Shown here: positions 17,229 through 25,339 of the stretch, one piece after another
How the letters are laid out: each line of letters opens with the position of its first letter
Position numbering within the stretch: position 1 is the first letter of the stretch
Program-made: the position numbers and the translations under genes
Assembly (NCBI RefSeq): GCF_014174495.1
Contig: NZ_JACJHR010000001.1
Span: 186,001 to 250,000 of the forward strand
DNA from: Amycolatopsis echigonensis
GTDB taxonomy: Bacteria; Actinomycetota; Actinomycetes; Mycobacteriales; Pseudonocardiaceae
Length of the DNA: 64,000 bases
Reading direction: 5' to 3'
Notes under the pieces: generated by a model
Told to the model about the DNA's origin: nothing
The model's database searches: none
Seen by the model: the letters and a program-made list of their open reading frames with translations, nothing else

Positions 17229-18566
17229 ATGTCACGAGCAGGGGCCGAGGACAGCCAGGTGCCGGTGTACGACGTGGTCGGAGTCGGGTTCGGGCCGTCC
17301 AATCTCGCGCTCGCGATCGCCCTCGCCGAGCACAACGCGGGCTCGGGCGAGACGGTCACGGCGCATTTCCTGGAGCGCCAGCCCCGCTTCGGCTGGCATC
17401 GCGGGATGCTGATCGACACCGCGACCATGCAGGTGTCGTTCCTCAAGGATCTGGTCACGATGCGGAACCCGGCGAGCGCGTTCACCTTCCTGAACTACCT
17501 GCACGAGAAGGGCCGGCTGGTCGACTTCATCAACCACAAGACCCTGTTCCCGCTGCGCGTCGAGTTCCACGACTACTTCGAATGGGCCGCGGCGAAGGTC
17601 GACGACCTGGTGTCCTACGGCAGCGAAGTCGTCTCGGTCGAACCGGTGCGCGACGGCGGCGAGATCGCGTACTTCGACGTGCGCGCCGAAGCGGACGGCG
17701 AAATCACCGAGCTGCGGGCGCGGAATCTGGTGCTGGGCACCGGATTGCGCGCGAAGCTGCCGGACGGGGTCGTTGCCGGGGAACGGATCTGGCACAACAG
17801 CGAGCTGCTGCATCGCGTCGAGTCGTTGCGCGGCACGGACCCGCGGCGGTTCGTGGTGATCGGGGCCGGTCAGAGCGCGGCCGAGGTCGCCGCCTTGCTG
17901 CACGACGAATTCCCGCGCGCCGAGGTGTGCGCGGTGTTCGCGCGCTACGGCTACAGCCCTGCCGACGACAGTGCGTTCGCCAACCGGATTTTCGACCCCG
18001 AGGCGGTCGATTCCTTCTACACGGCAAGCGAACCGGTCAAGGACCGCCTGATGCGCTACCACGGCGCGACGAACTACTCCGCGGTCGATCTCGACCTCAT
18101 CGACGAGCTGTACCGGCGGCGTTACCAGGAAAAGGTGCTTGGCGTGGAACGGTTGCGGCTGTTCAACGTCTCGCGGCCGGTCGAGGTCGCCGACCAGGGC
18201 AGCCACGTGCGCGCGACCGTCGAATCGCTGGCCACCGGCGAACGCTCGCTGCTGGAAGCCGACGCCGTCGTCTACGCGACCGGCTACCTGCCCGCCGACC
18301 CGACGCCGCTGTTCGGCGCACTGGCCAGTCAGTGCCGCCGGGACGACGAGGGCCGGCTGAAGGTCGAACGCGACTACCGGATCACCACCGACCCGGCCGT
18401 GCGCGGCGGGCTCTACCTGCAGGGCGGCACCGAACACACGCACGGCATCACGTCGTCGCTGCTGTCGAACACCGCGGTGCGGGTGGGGGAGATCTTGCAG
18501 TCCATTGTGGACCGGAGGGTGGCGGAGGCCGATCCGGTGGAGTACGCGGTCAGCGGGATCCGCTGA
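17229..18566 (+). CDS. L-ornithine/L-lysine N-monooxygenase (siderophore)
   Basis: A 445-residue member of the SidA/PvdA/IucD/CchB family. It hydroxylates the side-chain amine of ornithine (or lysine) with FAD, NADPH and O2 to make the hydroxamate precursor. GVGFGPSNLALAIA (~18-31) is the FAD motif, FVVIGAGQSAAEVAA (~213-227) binds NADPH, and ATGYLP (~355) is the third conserved motif. The conserved substrate segments FLKDLVTMRNP and NYSAVD are present. Ornithine is more likely than lysine because a formyltransferase is adjacent. The ATG at 17229 follows a weak Shine-Dalgarno. mbtH follows after 15 nt. Confidence 0.93.
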   Translation: MSRAGAEDSQVPVYDVVGVGFGPSNLALAIALAEHNAGSGETVTAHFLERQPRFGWHRGMLIDTATMQVSFLKDLVTMRNPASAFTFLNYLHEKGRLVDFINHKTLFPLRVEFHDYFEWAAAKVDDLVSYGSEVVSVEPVRDGGEIAYFDVRAEADGEITELRARNLVLGTGLRAKLPDGVVAGERIWHNSELLHRVESLRGTDPRRFVVIGAGQSAAEVAALLHDEFPRAEVCAVFARYGYSPADDSAFANRIFDPEAVDSFYTASEPVKDRLMRYHGATNYSAVDLDLIDELYRRRYQEKVLGVERLRLFNVSRPVEVADQGSHVRATVESLATGERSLLEADAVVYATGYLPADPTPLFGALASQCRRDDEGRLKVERDYRITTDPAVRGGLYLQGGTEHTHGITSSLLSNTAVRVGEILQSIVDRRVAEADPVEYAVSGIR

Positions 18567-18581
18567 GGAAGGGACTGAACC

Positions 18582-18791
18582 ATGACGAATCCGTTCGAAA
18601 ACCCGGACGGCGTTTACCGGGTCCTGGTGAACGACGAGGGCCAGCACAGCCTGTGGCCGGATTTCGTGGCCGTGCCGGACGGCTGGCGGACCACCTTCGG
18701 CCCGGACGCGCGGCAGGCGTGCCTGGACCACATCGAGCAGACCTGGACCGATCTGCGTCCGCTCTCGCTGATCAAGTCCCAAGAAGCCTGA
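18582..18791 (+). CDS. MbtH-family NRPS accessory protein
   Basis: A 69-residue MbtH-like protein with the family signature [19 protein letters not shown] (start), SLWP and VPDGWR in the middle, and [17 protein letters not shown] at the end. These proteins bind and activate adenylation domains of non-ribosomal peptide synthetases. No NRPS gene lies in this window, so its partner must be encoded elsewhere. It is 15 nt after the N-hydroxylase and ends at a strong palindromic terminator. Confidence 0.96.
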   Translation: MTNPFENPDGVYRVLVNDEGQHSLWPDFVAVPDGWRTTFGPDARQACLDHIEQTWTDLRPLSLIKSQEA

Positions 18792-18792
18792 A

Positions 18793-18825
18793 CGTCCGTG
18801 AGGGAATCAGAGTCCCTCACGGACG
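18793..18825. terminator. Palindromic terminator between mbtH and ABC transporter
   Basis: 13-bp perfect arms (CGTCCGTGAGGGA at 18793-18805 and the complement at 18813-18825) surround a 7-nt loop. It begins 2 nt after the mbtH stop and contains the minus-strand stop codon of the ABC gene (18817-18819). The core GGGAATCAGAGTCCC relates it to the longer palindromes at 36067 and 49875. Confidence 0.75.
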
Positions 18826-20580
18826 GTGGCTGCGCAGGCCGGACCAGGCGGTCCAGAGCGTGGCGTACCGGCCGCCCGCGGCGACGAGTTCGTCGTGCGT
18901 CCCGCATTCCACGACCACCCCTGCGTCCAGGACAACGATGCGGTCTGAAGCCGCCGCCTGGGTCAGCCGGTGGGCCACGATCAGCCCGGTGCGGCCTTCG
19001 AGCGCGGCGGCCGCGGCGGCTTCCAGCGTTTTCGCCCCAGCGCTGCCCGCCTCGGCCGTGGCCTCGTCGAGGATCGCCACCGGCGGGTCGGCCAGCACCA
19101 GCCGGACCAGCGCCAGCTGCTGAGCCTGCGTGACGGTCAGCCGATGCCCGCCCTCGCCGACGACCGTCGCCAGCCCGTCCGGCAAGCCTTCGACCCACTC
19201 GGCAGCACCGGCTTTGGCCAGCGCGGCGCGGAGATCCTCGTCGCTGGCCTCGGGAGCGGCCAGGCGGAGATCGTCGGCCAGCGGCCCGCTGAAAACGTGC
19301 ACTTCCTGGCTGATCAACGCGACCGCGCGCCGGGTGGCGGCCGGGCCGAGCTGGTCGAGCGGGACGCCGCCGACGGAGATCGTGCCGCTGCTGGCCTCGT
19401 GGATCCCGGCGATCAGTTTGGCCAGCGTCGTCTTCCCGGCTCCGCTCGCCCCGACCAGTGCGACGCGCTCGCCCGGCGCGACTTCGAGGTCGACGTCGCG
19501 CAGCACCGGATGGCCGTCCACATAGGAGTGTCCAACGCCGACGGCCTTCACCGACGCGTCGACCGGACGGCTCACGCGGCTAGGTTCGGCCGGTGAAGGC
19601 AGATCCGCCACGCCGATCAGCCGGGACAGGCTCGCGGTCGCCGCCTGAGCGTCGTCCACCAGGGCGAGCGCGGTGTTGATCGGTCCGAAGAGACTGTGGA
19701 AGTACAGCGCGGCCGCCGTCGCGACGCCGACCGTGGCGAGATTCGCGCCCACCAGCAGAAAACCGGTCGCCAGGACGGCGGAAAGCCCGACGAACTCGGC
19801 GAGGTTCAGCCGCCCGTAGAACCGGGTGGCGAGGCGGACTCCGCGCAACGCCAGGTTCACCGCGCTGTTCGAGCGCTCGCGGACCCGGTCGACGTGGGCG
19901 TCCGCCAGCCGGAACGCGCGGACGGTCTTGGCTCCGCCGATGGTGTCGAGAAGTTGTTGCTGCTGCGCGCCGACGGCAGTCCGCTGGGCCGCGTACAGCG
20001 GGGTCGCGCGGCGGACATACCAGCGGACGGTGTGCAGCTGGATCGGGACCGCGAGCAGCGCCGCGGCGAGGAAGCGCCAGTCGAGGACCGCCATCGCGAT
20101 CAGGGTCAGCACGATCGTCAGCACCGAACGGGCCAGCGCGGGCAGGGCTTGCCGAACCGCTTCGGCGACGACCGACACGTCGTTGGTGACCCGGGCGGTC
20201 AGGTCGCCGGAACCGGCCTTTTCCACCTGCTCCAGCGGCAGGCCGAGAGCCCGGTCGACGAACCGTTCGCGCAGGTCGGCGAGCATCGTTTCGCCGAGCC
20301 GGGCAAGCATCGAGACGCCGATGGCGGTGGCGATCGCGGACGTCGCGGCGACCAGGACGAGGCCGGCCACCGGATAACCGAGCGCGGACGCGGGCTGCCG
20401 GGTGGCGACGAGGTCGACGACGCGGCCGAGCAGGGGAGCGGTGAGCAGGCCGATCGCGGTCGCGCCGACCACGAAGGCGAAGGACCCGATCGCGCGGCCT
20501 TTCGCTTGCCGCAGCAGGTCGAGCAGGACAGCCCGGATGCGCGGTCCGGCGGCGACCGGCAGGAGTTCGCGTTCGGTCAC
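18817..20580 (-). CDS. ABC exporter half-transporter, catalytic-site partner (siderophore locus)
   Basis: A 587-residue fused membrane-ATPase protein. Six transmembrane segments fill residues ~25-310, and the NBD follows (~345-580). Walker A is intact (LVGASGAGKTTLAK) and Walker B has the catalytic Glu (VAILDEAT), but the signature LSGGQ is replaced by LTVTQ. Its partner gene has the complementary pattern, so the two form an asymmetric heterodimer with one competent ATP site. The location beside IdeR-controlled siderophore genes suggests siderophore export or IrtAB-like uptake. The start overlaps the partner's stop by 4 nt. Confidence 0.88.
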   Translation of the reverse strand: MTERELLPVAAGPRIRAVLLDLLRQAKGRAIGSFAFVVGATAIGLLTAPLLGRVVDLVATRQPASALGYPVAGLVLVAATSAIATAIGVSMLARLGETMLADLRERFVDRALGLPLEQVEKAGSGDLTARVTNDVSVVAEAVRQALPALARSVLTIVLTLIAMAVLDWRFLAAALLAVPIQLHTVRWYVRRATPLYAAQRTAVGAQQQQLLDTIGGAKTVRAFRLADAHVDRVRERSNSAVNLALRGVRLATRFYGRLNLAEFVGLSAVLATGFLLVGANLATVGVATAAALYFHSLFGPINTALALVDDAQAATASLSRLIGVADLPSPAEPSRVSRPVDASVKAVGVGHSYVDGHPVLRDVDLEVAPGERVALVGASGAGKTTLAKLIAGIHEASSGTISVGGVPLDQLGPAATRRAVALISQEVHVFSGPLADDLRLAAPEASDEDLRAALAKAGAAEWVEGLPDGLATVVGEGGHRLTVTQAQQLALVRLVLADPPVAILDEATAEAGSAGAKTLEAAAAAALEGRTGLIVAHRLTQAAASDRIVVLDAGVVVECGTHDELVAAGGRYATLWTAWSGLRSHRP

Positions 20581-22253
20581 GAGAGCACCGCCGCTCGGTA
20601 TGCCGCCTCGGCGCGGACCAGCTCGGCGTGGCTGCCTTCAGCGGTGACCCGCCCGTCTTCGAGCAGCACGACCCGGTCGGCCACGGCGAGCAGCGCCGGG
20701 CTGGTGGTGACCACGATGGTGGTCCGGTTTCGGCGAAGCTCCGCGACTCCGGTGGCGATGCGGGTTTCGGTCACGGTGTCGACGGCCGTGGTCGGGTCAT
20801 GCAGCACCAGGATCGGTGCTTCGGTGGCGAGGGCGCGCGCCAAGGCGACCCGTTGTCGCTGCCCTCCGGACAGCGATCGCCCGCGTTCGGTGACCGTGGT
20901 GGCGGTGCCGGAGGGGAGAGTCGCGGCGACCTCGTCGGCGGCGGAGGCGGTGAGCACGCCGTCTGGCACGGCGGGCATTCCGCCTCGGACGTTGTCTTCC
21001 ACTGTGCCCTCGAACAGATCGGTGTCGTGCGCGGCGACGAGCACGACGTCACGGACCCGGTCGGGATCCACAGTGGACAGATCCACCGTGTCGACGTGCA
21101 CAGTGCCGGCGCGAGGATCGGCGAACCGGCCGAGGCAGTCGAGGAGATCGGCGGCCGCGGCGGGGTCGGCGGTCACGACGCCGAGCAGTTCGCCGGGCGG
21201 GACGGTGAGGTCGAGTTCGCGGAGTTTCCCGTGCGATACCGAGGAAAACGTCACGTGGCCGCGAGCCGGAGCCGGCAATGCGCCGGTGCCGTCCGGGACT
21301 GCCGGGGGTGCGCTGAGCACCGCGGCGACCCGGCTGGCAGAAGCACGGCCCTGGGCGAGCTGCCCGTTGACCCAGGCGAAAATGGTGAACGGCGTCTGCA
21401 GGAACTGGGCCAGCCCGACCGCGGCGACGAGGTCTCCGACGGAAATCTCGCCGTGCGCGGCCAGCGAGCCGCCGACGAGCGCGACGATCGCGATGAAGAT
21501 CCCGGTCAGCGCGAGCAGCGCGCCGTTGTGCCACGCCTGCGCGCGGGCCGCGCGGATGGTGGCTTGCAGGGAATTCCGGCTGGTGCGCCGATACCGCGCC
21601 GTCGCCGCCGGTTCCGCGCCGATGCCCTTCAGCACCCGCAGCCCGCTGACGAGGTCGGCTGCGACGCCCGAGGCGTGCGCGGCGCGTTCCTGCTCCAGCT
21701 CGCTGCGCTTCTCCAGCGGCTTGCCGATGAGATGGGCGAGGAACAGCAGCGGCGGGGTGCCGAGGAGGACGAGCAGTCCGAGCGGAACCGACATCCGGAG
21801 GAGCACGACCGCGCTCACGATCAGCCCGGCGAGCGCGGCGATGCCGAACGGCAGCACCGCGTTGATCATCCCGACCCGGCGGGCGTCCGAGGTCCCGACG
21901 CTGACCAATTCCCCGGCGAGGGAACCGTTCTCCGCGCCGCCGCGAGGGTGCAAGACGCGACGGCTGACCGCGAGCCGGATCTCGTGCGCGGCTCGTTCGG
22001 ACGCGCGTTCGGCGGCCCGCGCGCCGAAGCGGTAGCTGGAGGAAAGGACGAGGAAGACGACGGCCAGCACGGCCAGCCAGCTCAGGAGGGTGAGCGCTGA
22101 GCTGTCGGCGACGGCCCGGTCCAGCACGACGCCGATCACCACGGGGACGAGCGATTCGCCGCCCTGGTGCCCGGCGGCGAGCATGGACGCGGTGAGCACG
22201 GATTTCCGTTGCCCGGCGACGGCACTGCGCAGGACGTCCCGGCCGGTGGTCAT
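20577..22253 (-). CDS. ABC exporter half-transporter with degenerate Walker A
   Basis: A 558-residue membrane-ATPase half-transporter. The P-loop region reads GVVTADPAAAADLL, without the GxxGxGK[S/T] motif, and the Walker B segment is LVLHDPTTAVD, where His replaces the first Asp and the catalytic Glu is Asp. The signature motif is canonical (SLSGGQRQRVALARAL). This is the mirror image of the downstream partner. A near-consensus iron box lies 68 nt upstream, so the pair is probably induced by iron starvation. The ATG at 22253 follows GGAGGCGCC. Confidence 0.88.
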   Translation of the reverse strand: MTTGRDVLRSAVAGQRKSVLTASMLAAGHQGGESLVPVVIGVVLDRAVADSSALTLLSWLAVLAVVFLVLSSSYRFGARAAERASERAAHEIRLAVSRRVLHPRGGAENGSLAGELVSVGTSDARRVGMINAVLPFGIAALAGLIVSAVVLLRMSVPLGLLVLLGTPPLLFLAHLIGKPLEKRSELEQERAAHASGVAADLVSGLRVLKGIGAEPAATARYRRTSRNSLQATIRAARAQAWHNGALLALTGIFIAIVALVGGSLAAHGEISVGDLVAAVGLAQFLQTPFTIFAWVNGQLAQGRASASRVAAVLSAPPAVPDGTGALPAPARGHVTFSSVSHGKLRELDLTVPPGELLGVVTADPAAAADLLDCLGRFADPRAGTVHVDTVDLSTVDPDRVRDVVLVAAHDTDLFEGTVEDNVRGGMPAVPDGVLTASAADEVAATLPSGTATTVTERGRSLSGGQRQRVALARALATEAPILVLHDPTTAVDTVTETRIATGVAELRRNRTTIVVTTSPALLAVADRVVLLEDGRVTAEGSHAELVRAEAAYRAAVLS

Positions 22254-22320
22254 CGGCGCCTCCGTTCGTGCGGAGGAGGCCGGTCCGCGCGCCGGTTCCT
22301 CCCTTTCGTCCGCTCGCAGG

Positions 22321-22339
22321 AAAGGCTAGCCTAACTTTG
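22321..22339 (-). promoter_or_regulatory. IdeR/DmdR iron box upstream of the ABC pair
   Basis: Read on the minus strand, this site has the core GTTAGGCTAGCCT and matches the 19-bp iron-box consensus at 13 of 19 positions, including the whole central TTAGGCTA. It lies 68 nt upstream of the first ABC gene and resembles the boxes at 17137-17175, so both transcription units should respond to the same iron regulator. Confidence 0.75.
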
Positions 22340-22546
22340 GCTGCGAGGTGGCGGGAGGTGGTGCGCACGAAGTGCCAGCGCGCCGATCGGCAGTGAATCG
22401 TCCGTCGGCGCGGAGCCGCGGAACGGCCCGCTCGCCGGGGTCGCCGCCTTCTTCGTCGGCGGGTACTTCGGGGCCTGGAGCGCTGATGATCGCGCTGGGT
22501 GCTGGCACGCCTCAGCGGTCGACCTGGCCGAGCCGAGGCGAGGGAG

Positions 22547-23437
22547 CTACCGGCGGGCGTCGCGACCTGCGGGCTCCGCCTCCGGAGGCTGCCCGCTGGC
22601 CGAAACAACGGCCGGTTCGGGTTCGCCGAAGCGGGCCAGCGCGAGCGCCGCGGCGACCGCGAGGACGAACCCGATCAGCGCGACGACAGCGAAGCCGGGC
22701 CGCGTCCGGTCGCCGAGCAATAGCACGCCGATCAGCGACGGCATGACCGTTTCGCCGAGCACCATCATCGCGGTGGCGGTCGTGACGCCGCCGCGTTGCA
22801 GCGCGGTGGCGAAGAACAGCATGGCCAGCGCACCCGCGACGGCGACGACGTACAGCGCTGGGTCGCGCAGCAGGTCCAGCGGCGCGAGGCTCGGAATGAC
22901 CCGGCCTGCCACCGCGACCAGCCCGAAGCTCAGCCCGGCGACCAGCCCGAGCCCGGCGGTGCGGATCCGGTCGCCGGCGCGTCCGACGAGAAGCCCAGCG
23001 ACCCCGAGGACCGCTGCGGCACCGGCCAGCGCCAGCCGGAAGCCCAGGCCGACCTCGCTGGAGCCCTCGCTTTCCGCCGACGAACCGAGCAGCGCGAGCC
23101 CGGCGACCACGACGCCGACCGCGGTCCATTCCCGCGCCCCGAGCCGGACACCGAACACCCGCACCGCGACGGCCGTCACCGCGAGGCTCGCGGCTTGCGT
23201 CGCCTGGACGAGAAACAGCGGCAGAACGTGCAGGGCGGCGATCTGCGCGACGAATCCGAGGCCGTCGAGCACCAGGCCGACGACGAACTTCCACTGCTTC
23301 AGCACCCGCAGCAGCAAGCGCGGGTCGACCCCGGCGCCGCCCTTGTCCGGCGCGGCCTTCGCGGCCACCGCTTGCATCACTGAAGCGACGCCGTAGGCCA
23401 CCGCGGACAGCAGCGCGCACAGAAATCCCCACACCAT
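22547..23437 (-). CDS. DMT/EamA-like multidrug or metabolite transporter
   Basis: A 296-residue, very hydrophobic protein with about nine to ten predicted transmembrane helices arranged as two repeats, as in the drug/metabolite transporter superfamily. The C-terminus is a short hydrophilic tail. The ATG at 23437 begins MVWGFLCALLSAVAYG, a typical first helix. Farther-upstream sequence in the frame is Arg/Ser-rich and not protein-like. The substrate is unknown. It is divergent from the DinB gene, with starts only 43 nt apart, so their promoters overlap. Confidence 0.78.
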   Translation of the reverse strand: MVWGFLCALLSAVAYGVASVMQAVAAKAAPDKGGAGVDPRLLLRVLKQWKFVVGLVLDGLGFVAQIAALHVLPLFLVQATQAASLAVTAVAVRVFGVRLGAREWTAVGVVVAGLALLGSSAESEGSSEVGLGFRLALAGAAAVLGVAGLLVGRAGDRIRTAGLGLVAGLSFGLVAVAGRVIPSLAPLDLLRDPALYVVAVAGALAMLFFATALQRGGVTTATAMMVLGETVMPSLIGVLLLGDRTRPGFAVVALIGFVLAVAAALALARFGEPEPAVVSASGQPPEAEPAGRDARR

Positions 23438-23480
23438 GACACCGAGCGTATTCCTCTCCAGTGCTAGTACGGTCGGGGCC

Positions 23481-23981
23481 ATGGCGGAGGCAGAACGCGT
23501 CTGGCCGGATCCACTCGACGGCGACGAGATGACCGTGCAGACGCGGTTCCTGGACTTCCTCCGGGCGACCGCGGTGCGAAAGGTCACCGGGCTGACCCGG
23601 GAGCGGGCGGCCGCGGCCCCGCTGCCCAGCTCGCCGCGGACCACTGCGCTCGGCGTGCTCAAGCACCTGACCGCGGTCGAGCGGTGGTGGCTGGTGATCG
23701 AGGCGGGCGGTTCCGGCGAGCCGTCGCTGTGGCCGGGCTCGCCGGATCCGAGCTGGGACTTGACCCCCGAAGACGACGTCGCCGGGGTCGTCGCGGCTTA
23801 CCGCGCCGAGTGGGACCGGGCGGCTGCGGCGCTGGCCGGGCTGACGCCGGAGGACCGGACCCGGCGGTCCGGGGAGTTCACCGTCCGCTGGGTGCTGGCG
23901 CACGTCGTGCAGGAAACCGCGCGGCACGTCGGGCACCTCGACGCGCTGCGGGAACTCGCCGACGGGTCCGTGGGGGAGTGA
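23481..23981 (+). CDS. DinB/DUF664-family protein
   Basis: A 166-residue four-helix-bundle protein. The presumed metal-binding histidines lie in GVLKHLTAVERWW (~60-72) and HVVQETARHVGHLDALRE near the C-terminus. Many members are mycothiol-dependent transferases (maleylpyruvate-isomerase-like) or stress proteins; this one has no specific assignment. The ATG at 23481 gives the usual length. The MBL-fold gene follows after 24 nt, and thiol-dependent detoxification could link the two, but this is speculation. Confidence 0.82.
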   Translation: MAEAERVWPDPLDGDEMTVQTRFLDFLRATAVRKVTGLTRERAAAAPLPSSPRTTALGVLKHLTAVERWWLVIEAGGSGEPSLWPGSPDPSWDLTPEDDVAGVVAAYRAEWDRAAAALAGLTPEDRTRRSGEFTVRWVLAHVVQETARHVGHLDALRELADGSVGE

Positions 23982-24005
23982 CCGGCGACCGTTAGGCTGC
24001 GGGGC

Positions 24006-24716
24006 ATGGCAGACCAGCTCTACTTCCGCCAACTGCTCGCCGGCCGCGATTTCGCCGTCGGGGACCCCGTCGCGACCCAGATGGTGAATTTCGCTTACCT
24101 GATCGGGGACCGCGAGTCGGGCGAGGCGGTGCTGGTCGATCCGGCGTACGCGGTCGGCGACCTGGTCGAGACGCTGGAGGCCGACGGGATGCGGCTGACC
24201 GGCGTGCTCGCCACGCATCATCACCCCGACCACGTCGGCGGCGACATGATGGGCTTCTCGTTGCCGGGGATCGCGGAATTGCTCGCGCTGCGGCAGGTGC
24301 CGGTCCACGTCAACGCGCAGGAAAGCGAGTGGGTGCGGCGGGTGACCGGGGTGTCGGACACCGACCTGCGCGCCCACGACCACGACGACGTCGTGACGGT
24401 CGGCTCGGTCGACATCCGGCTGCTCCACACGCCCGGGCACACGCCGGGAAGCCAGTGCTTCCTGGTCGGCGACCGGCTGGTTTCCGGGGACACGCTGTTC
24501 CTGGAGGGCTGCGGCCGGACCGATTTCCCGGGCGGCGACGCCGACGCGATTTTCCGCAGCCTGCAATGGCTGGCGACCCTGCCAGGCGATCCGGTGGTGT
24601 ACCCGGGGCACCAGTATTCGCCGGAATCGTCGGCGTCGCTGTCGCGGGTGAAGAGCACGAATTTCGTGTTCCGGCCGCGATCGCTCGAAGAATGGCGGAG
24701 GATGTTCGGCGGCTGA
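24006..24716 (+). CDS. MBL-fold hydrolase (glyoxalase II-like)
   Basis: A 236-residue metallo-beta-lactamase-fold protein. THHHPDHVGG (~69-78) supplies the first metal ligands, TPGHTPGS (~142-149) the next His, GDTLF (~161-165) the bridging Asp and PGHQY (~200-204) the last His. All ligands for a binuclear centre are present. The architecture matches glyoxalase II and persulfide-dioxygenase-like enzymes, in actinobacteria often acting on mycothiol conjugates. The ATG at 24006 is 24 nt after the DinB gene. Confidence 0.87.
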   Translation: MADQLYFRQLLAGRDFAVGDPVATQMVNFAYLIGDRESGEAVLVDPAYAVGDLVETLEADGMRLTGVLATHHHPDHVGGDMMGFSLPGIAELLALRQVPVHVNAQESEWVRRVTGVSDTDLRAHDHDDVVTVGSVDIRLLHTPGHTPGSQCFLVGDRLVSGDTLFLEGCGRTDFPGGDADAIFRSLQWLATLPGDPVVYPGHQYSPESSASLSRVKSTNFVFRPRSLEEWRRMFGG

Positions 24717-25213
24717 GCTGGGTCTCGGTTCGGGCCGCCGGCTGTGCGGTCGGACGGGTGCTGGCAAGGCGCGCACGGCCCCGTCGCGCAGACGGGGCGC
24801 GGAGCGCGGGTGACGGGCGAGGAACGCTTGCAGTGCCTGCGAAATGAACATAGTGATCTTGTACCGCACAGCACCGACAATTTCGGGCTGAGCCCAGAAC
24901 GCCGGTGTTCACCTCAGGTCGGTGGTGCTGAGCGGGATCGGCCAGTCACCGTGGCGGCGGCGGGTTTCCGGCTGGGCCCTCGGCGTCGGCGGGGGAACGC
25001 CCCCGGAGACGGTCGCCGCGACAGCTGGAGCGACCGCGCAACAGCCTGAGGCACCCCATGTTCGGCAGCGGACCGGGAAACCCGTCCCGCATCGCAGGCC
25101 TCCGCGCGCCCGCTCGGTGAACAAACTCCGTACACCGCCGCGCAGGTTCCAGTGTGTGAGAGCCGTCCGGCGCGACATTGACTTCACCCGTCCGGGGATC
25201 GAAGCTCGGGGGC
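24717..25213. other. 497-bp region upstream of the sulfonate operon
   Basis: No gene or RNA element is convincing here. A long plus-strand open frame that reaches the ssuB gene passes through, but it is Arg/Pro-rich and lacks motifs. The last ~36 bp contain the candidate leader-peptide promoter. Confidence 0.45.
25178..25206 (+). promoter_or_regulatory. Candidate promoter of the ssu leader peptide
   Basis: TTGACT (25178-25183) and GAAGCT (25201-25206) are separated by 17 nt. The -35 is near-consensus; the -10 keeps only the second A and final T of TANNNT. The leader ATG begins exactly 7 nt after the -10, so transcription would start at or next to the A of the ATG, making the leader leaderless. 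Confidence 0.5.
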
Positions 25214-25297
25214 ATGAAACGCGGCGTCCTCCTCGTGTGCCGCCTGCACGTCGACCTCCGGCAGCAGGCGAGCGCCGTCTGTCTGTCCCGCCGCTGA
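25214..25297 (+). CDS. Cysteine-containing leader peptide upstream of ssu operon (attenuator candidate)
   Basis: A 27-residue ORF: M K R G V L L V C, then RLHVDLRQQASAVC, then LSRR and stop. The LHVDL..x.ASAVC pattern is the hallmark of the small 'putative leader peptides' found in front of actinobacterial sulfur-assimilation genes, where ribosome behaviour at Cys codons reports cysteine supply. It has two Cys codons (TGC, TGT), the second near the end. It stops 42 nt before the ssuC GTG. Its promoter geometry suggests leaderless translation. Recognition is by motif; a mechanism of translation-coupled attenuation is inferred. Confidence 0.8.
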   Translation: MKRGVLLVCRLHVDLRQQASAVCLSRR

Positions 25298-25339
25298 ATT
25301 CCTTTTCCCTGAAACGAAAACCCCACCCGGGAGAAATCC

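Noticed and set aside
22340..22546. Short hydrophobic string (LAGVAAFFVGGYFGAW) between ABC and DMT genes
   Set aside because: Too short, without a start signal or continuation; could be a chance or a decayed membrane gene, not supportable.
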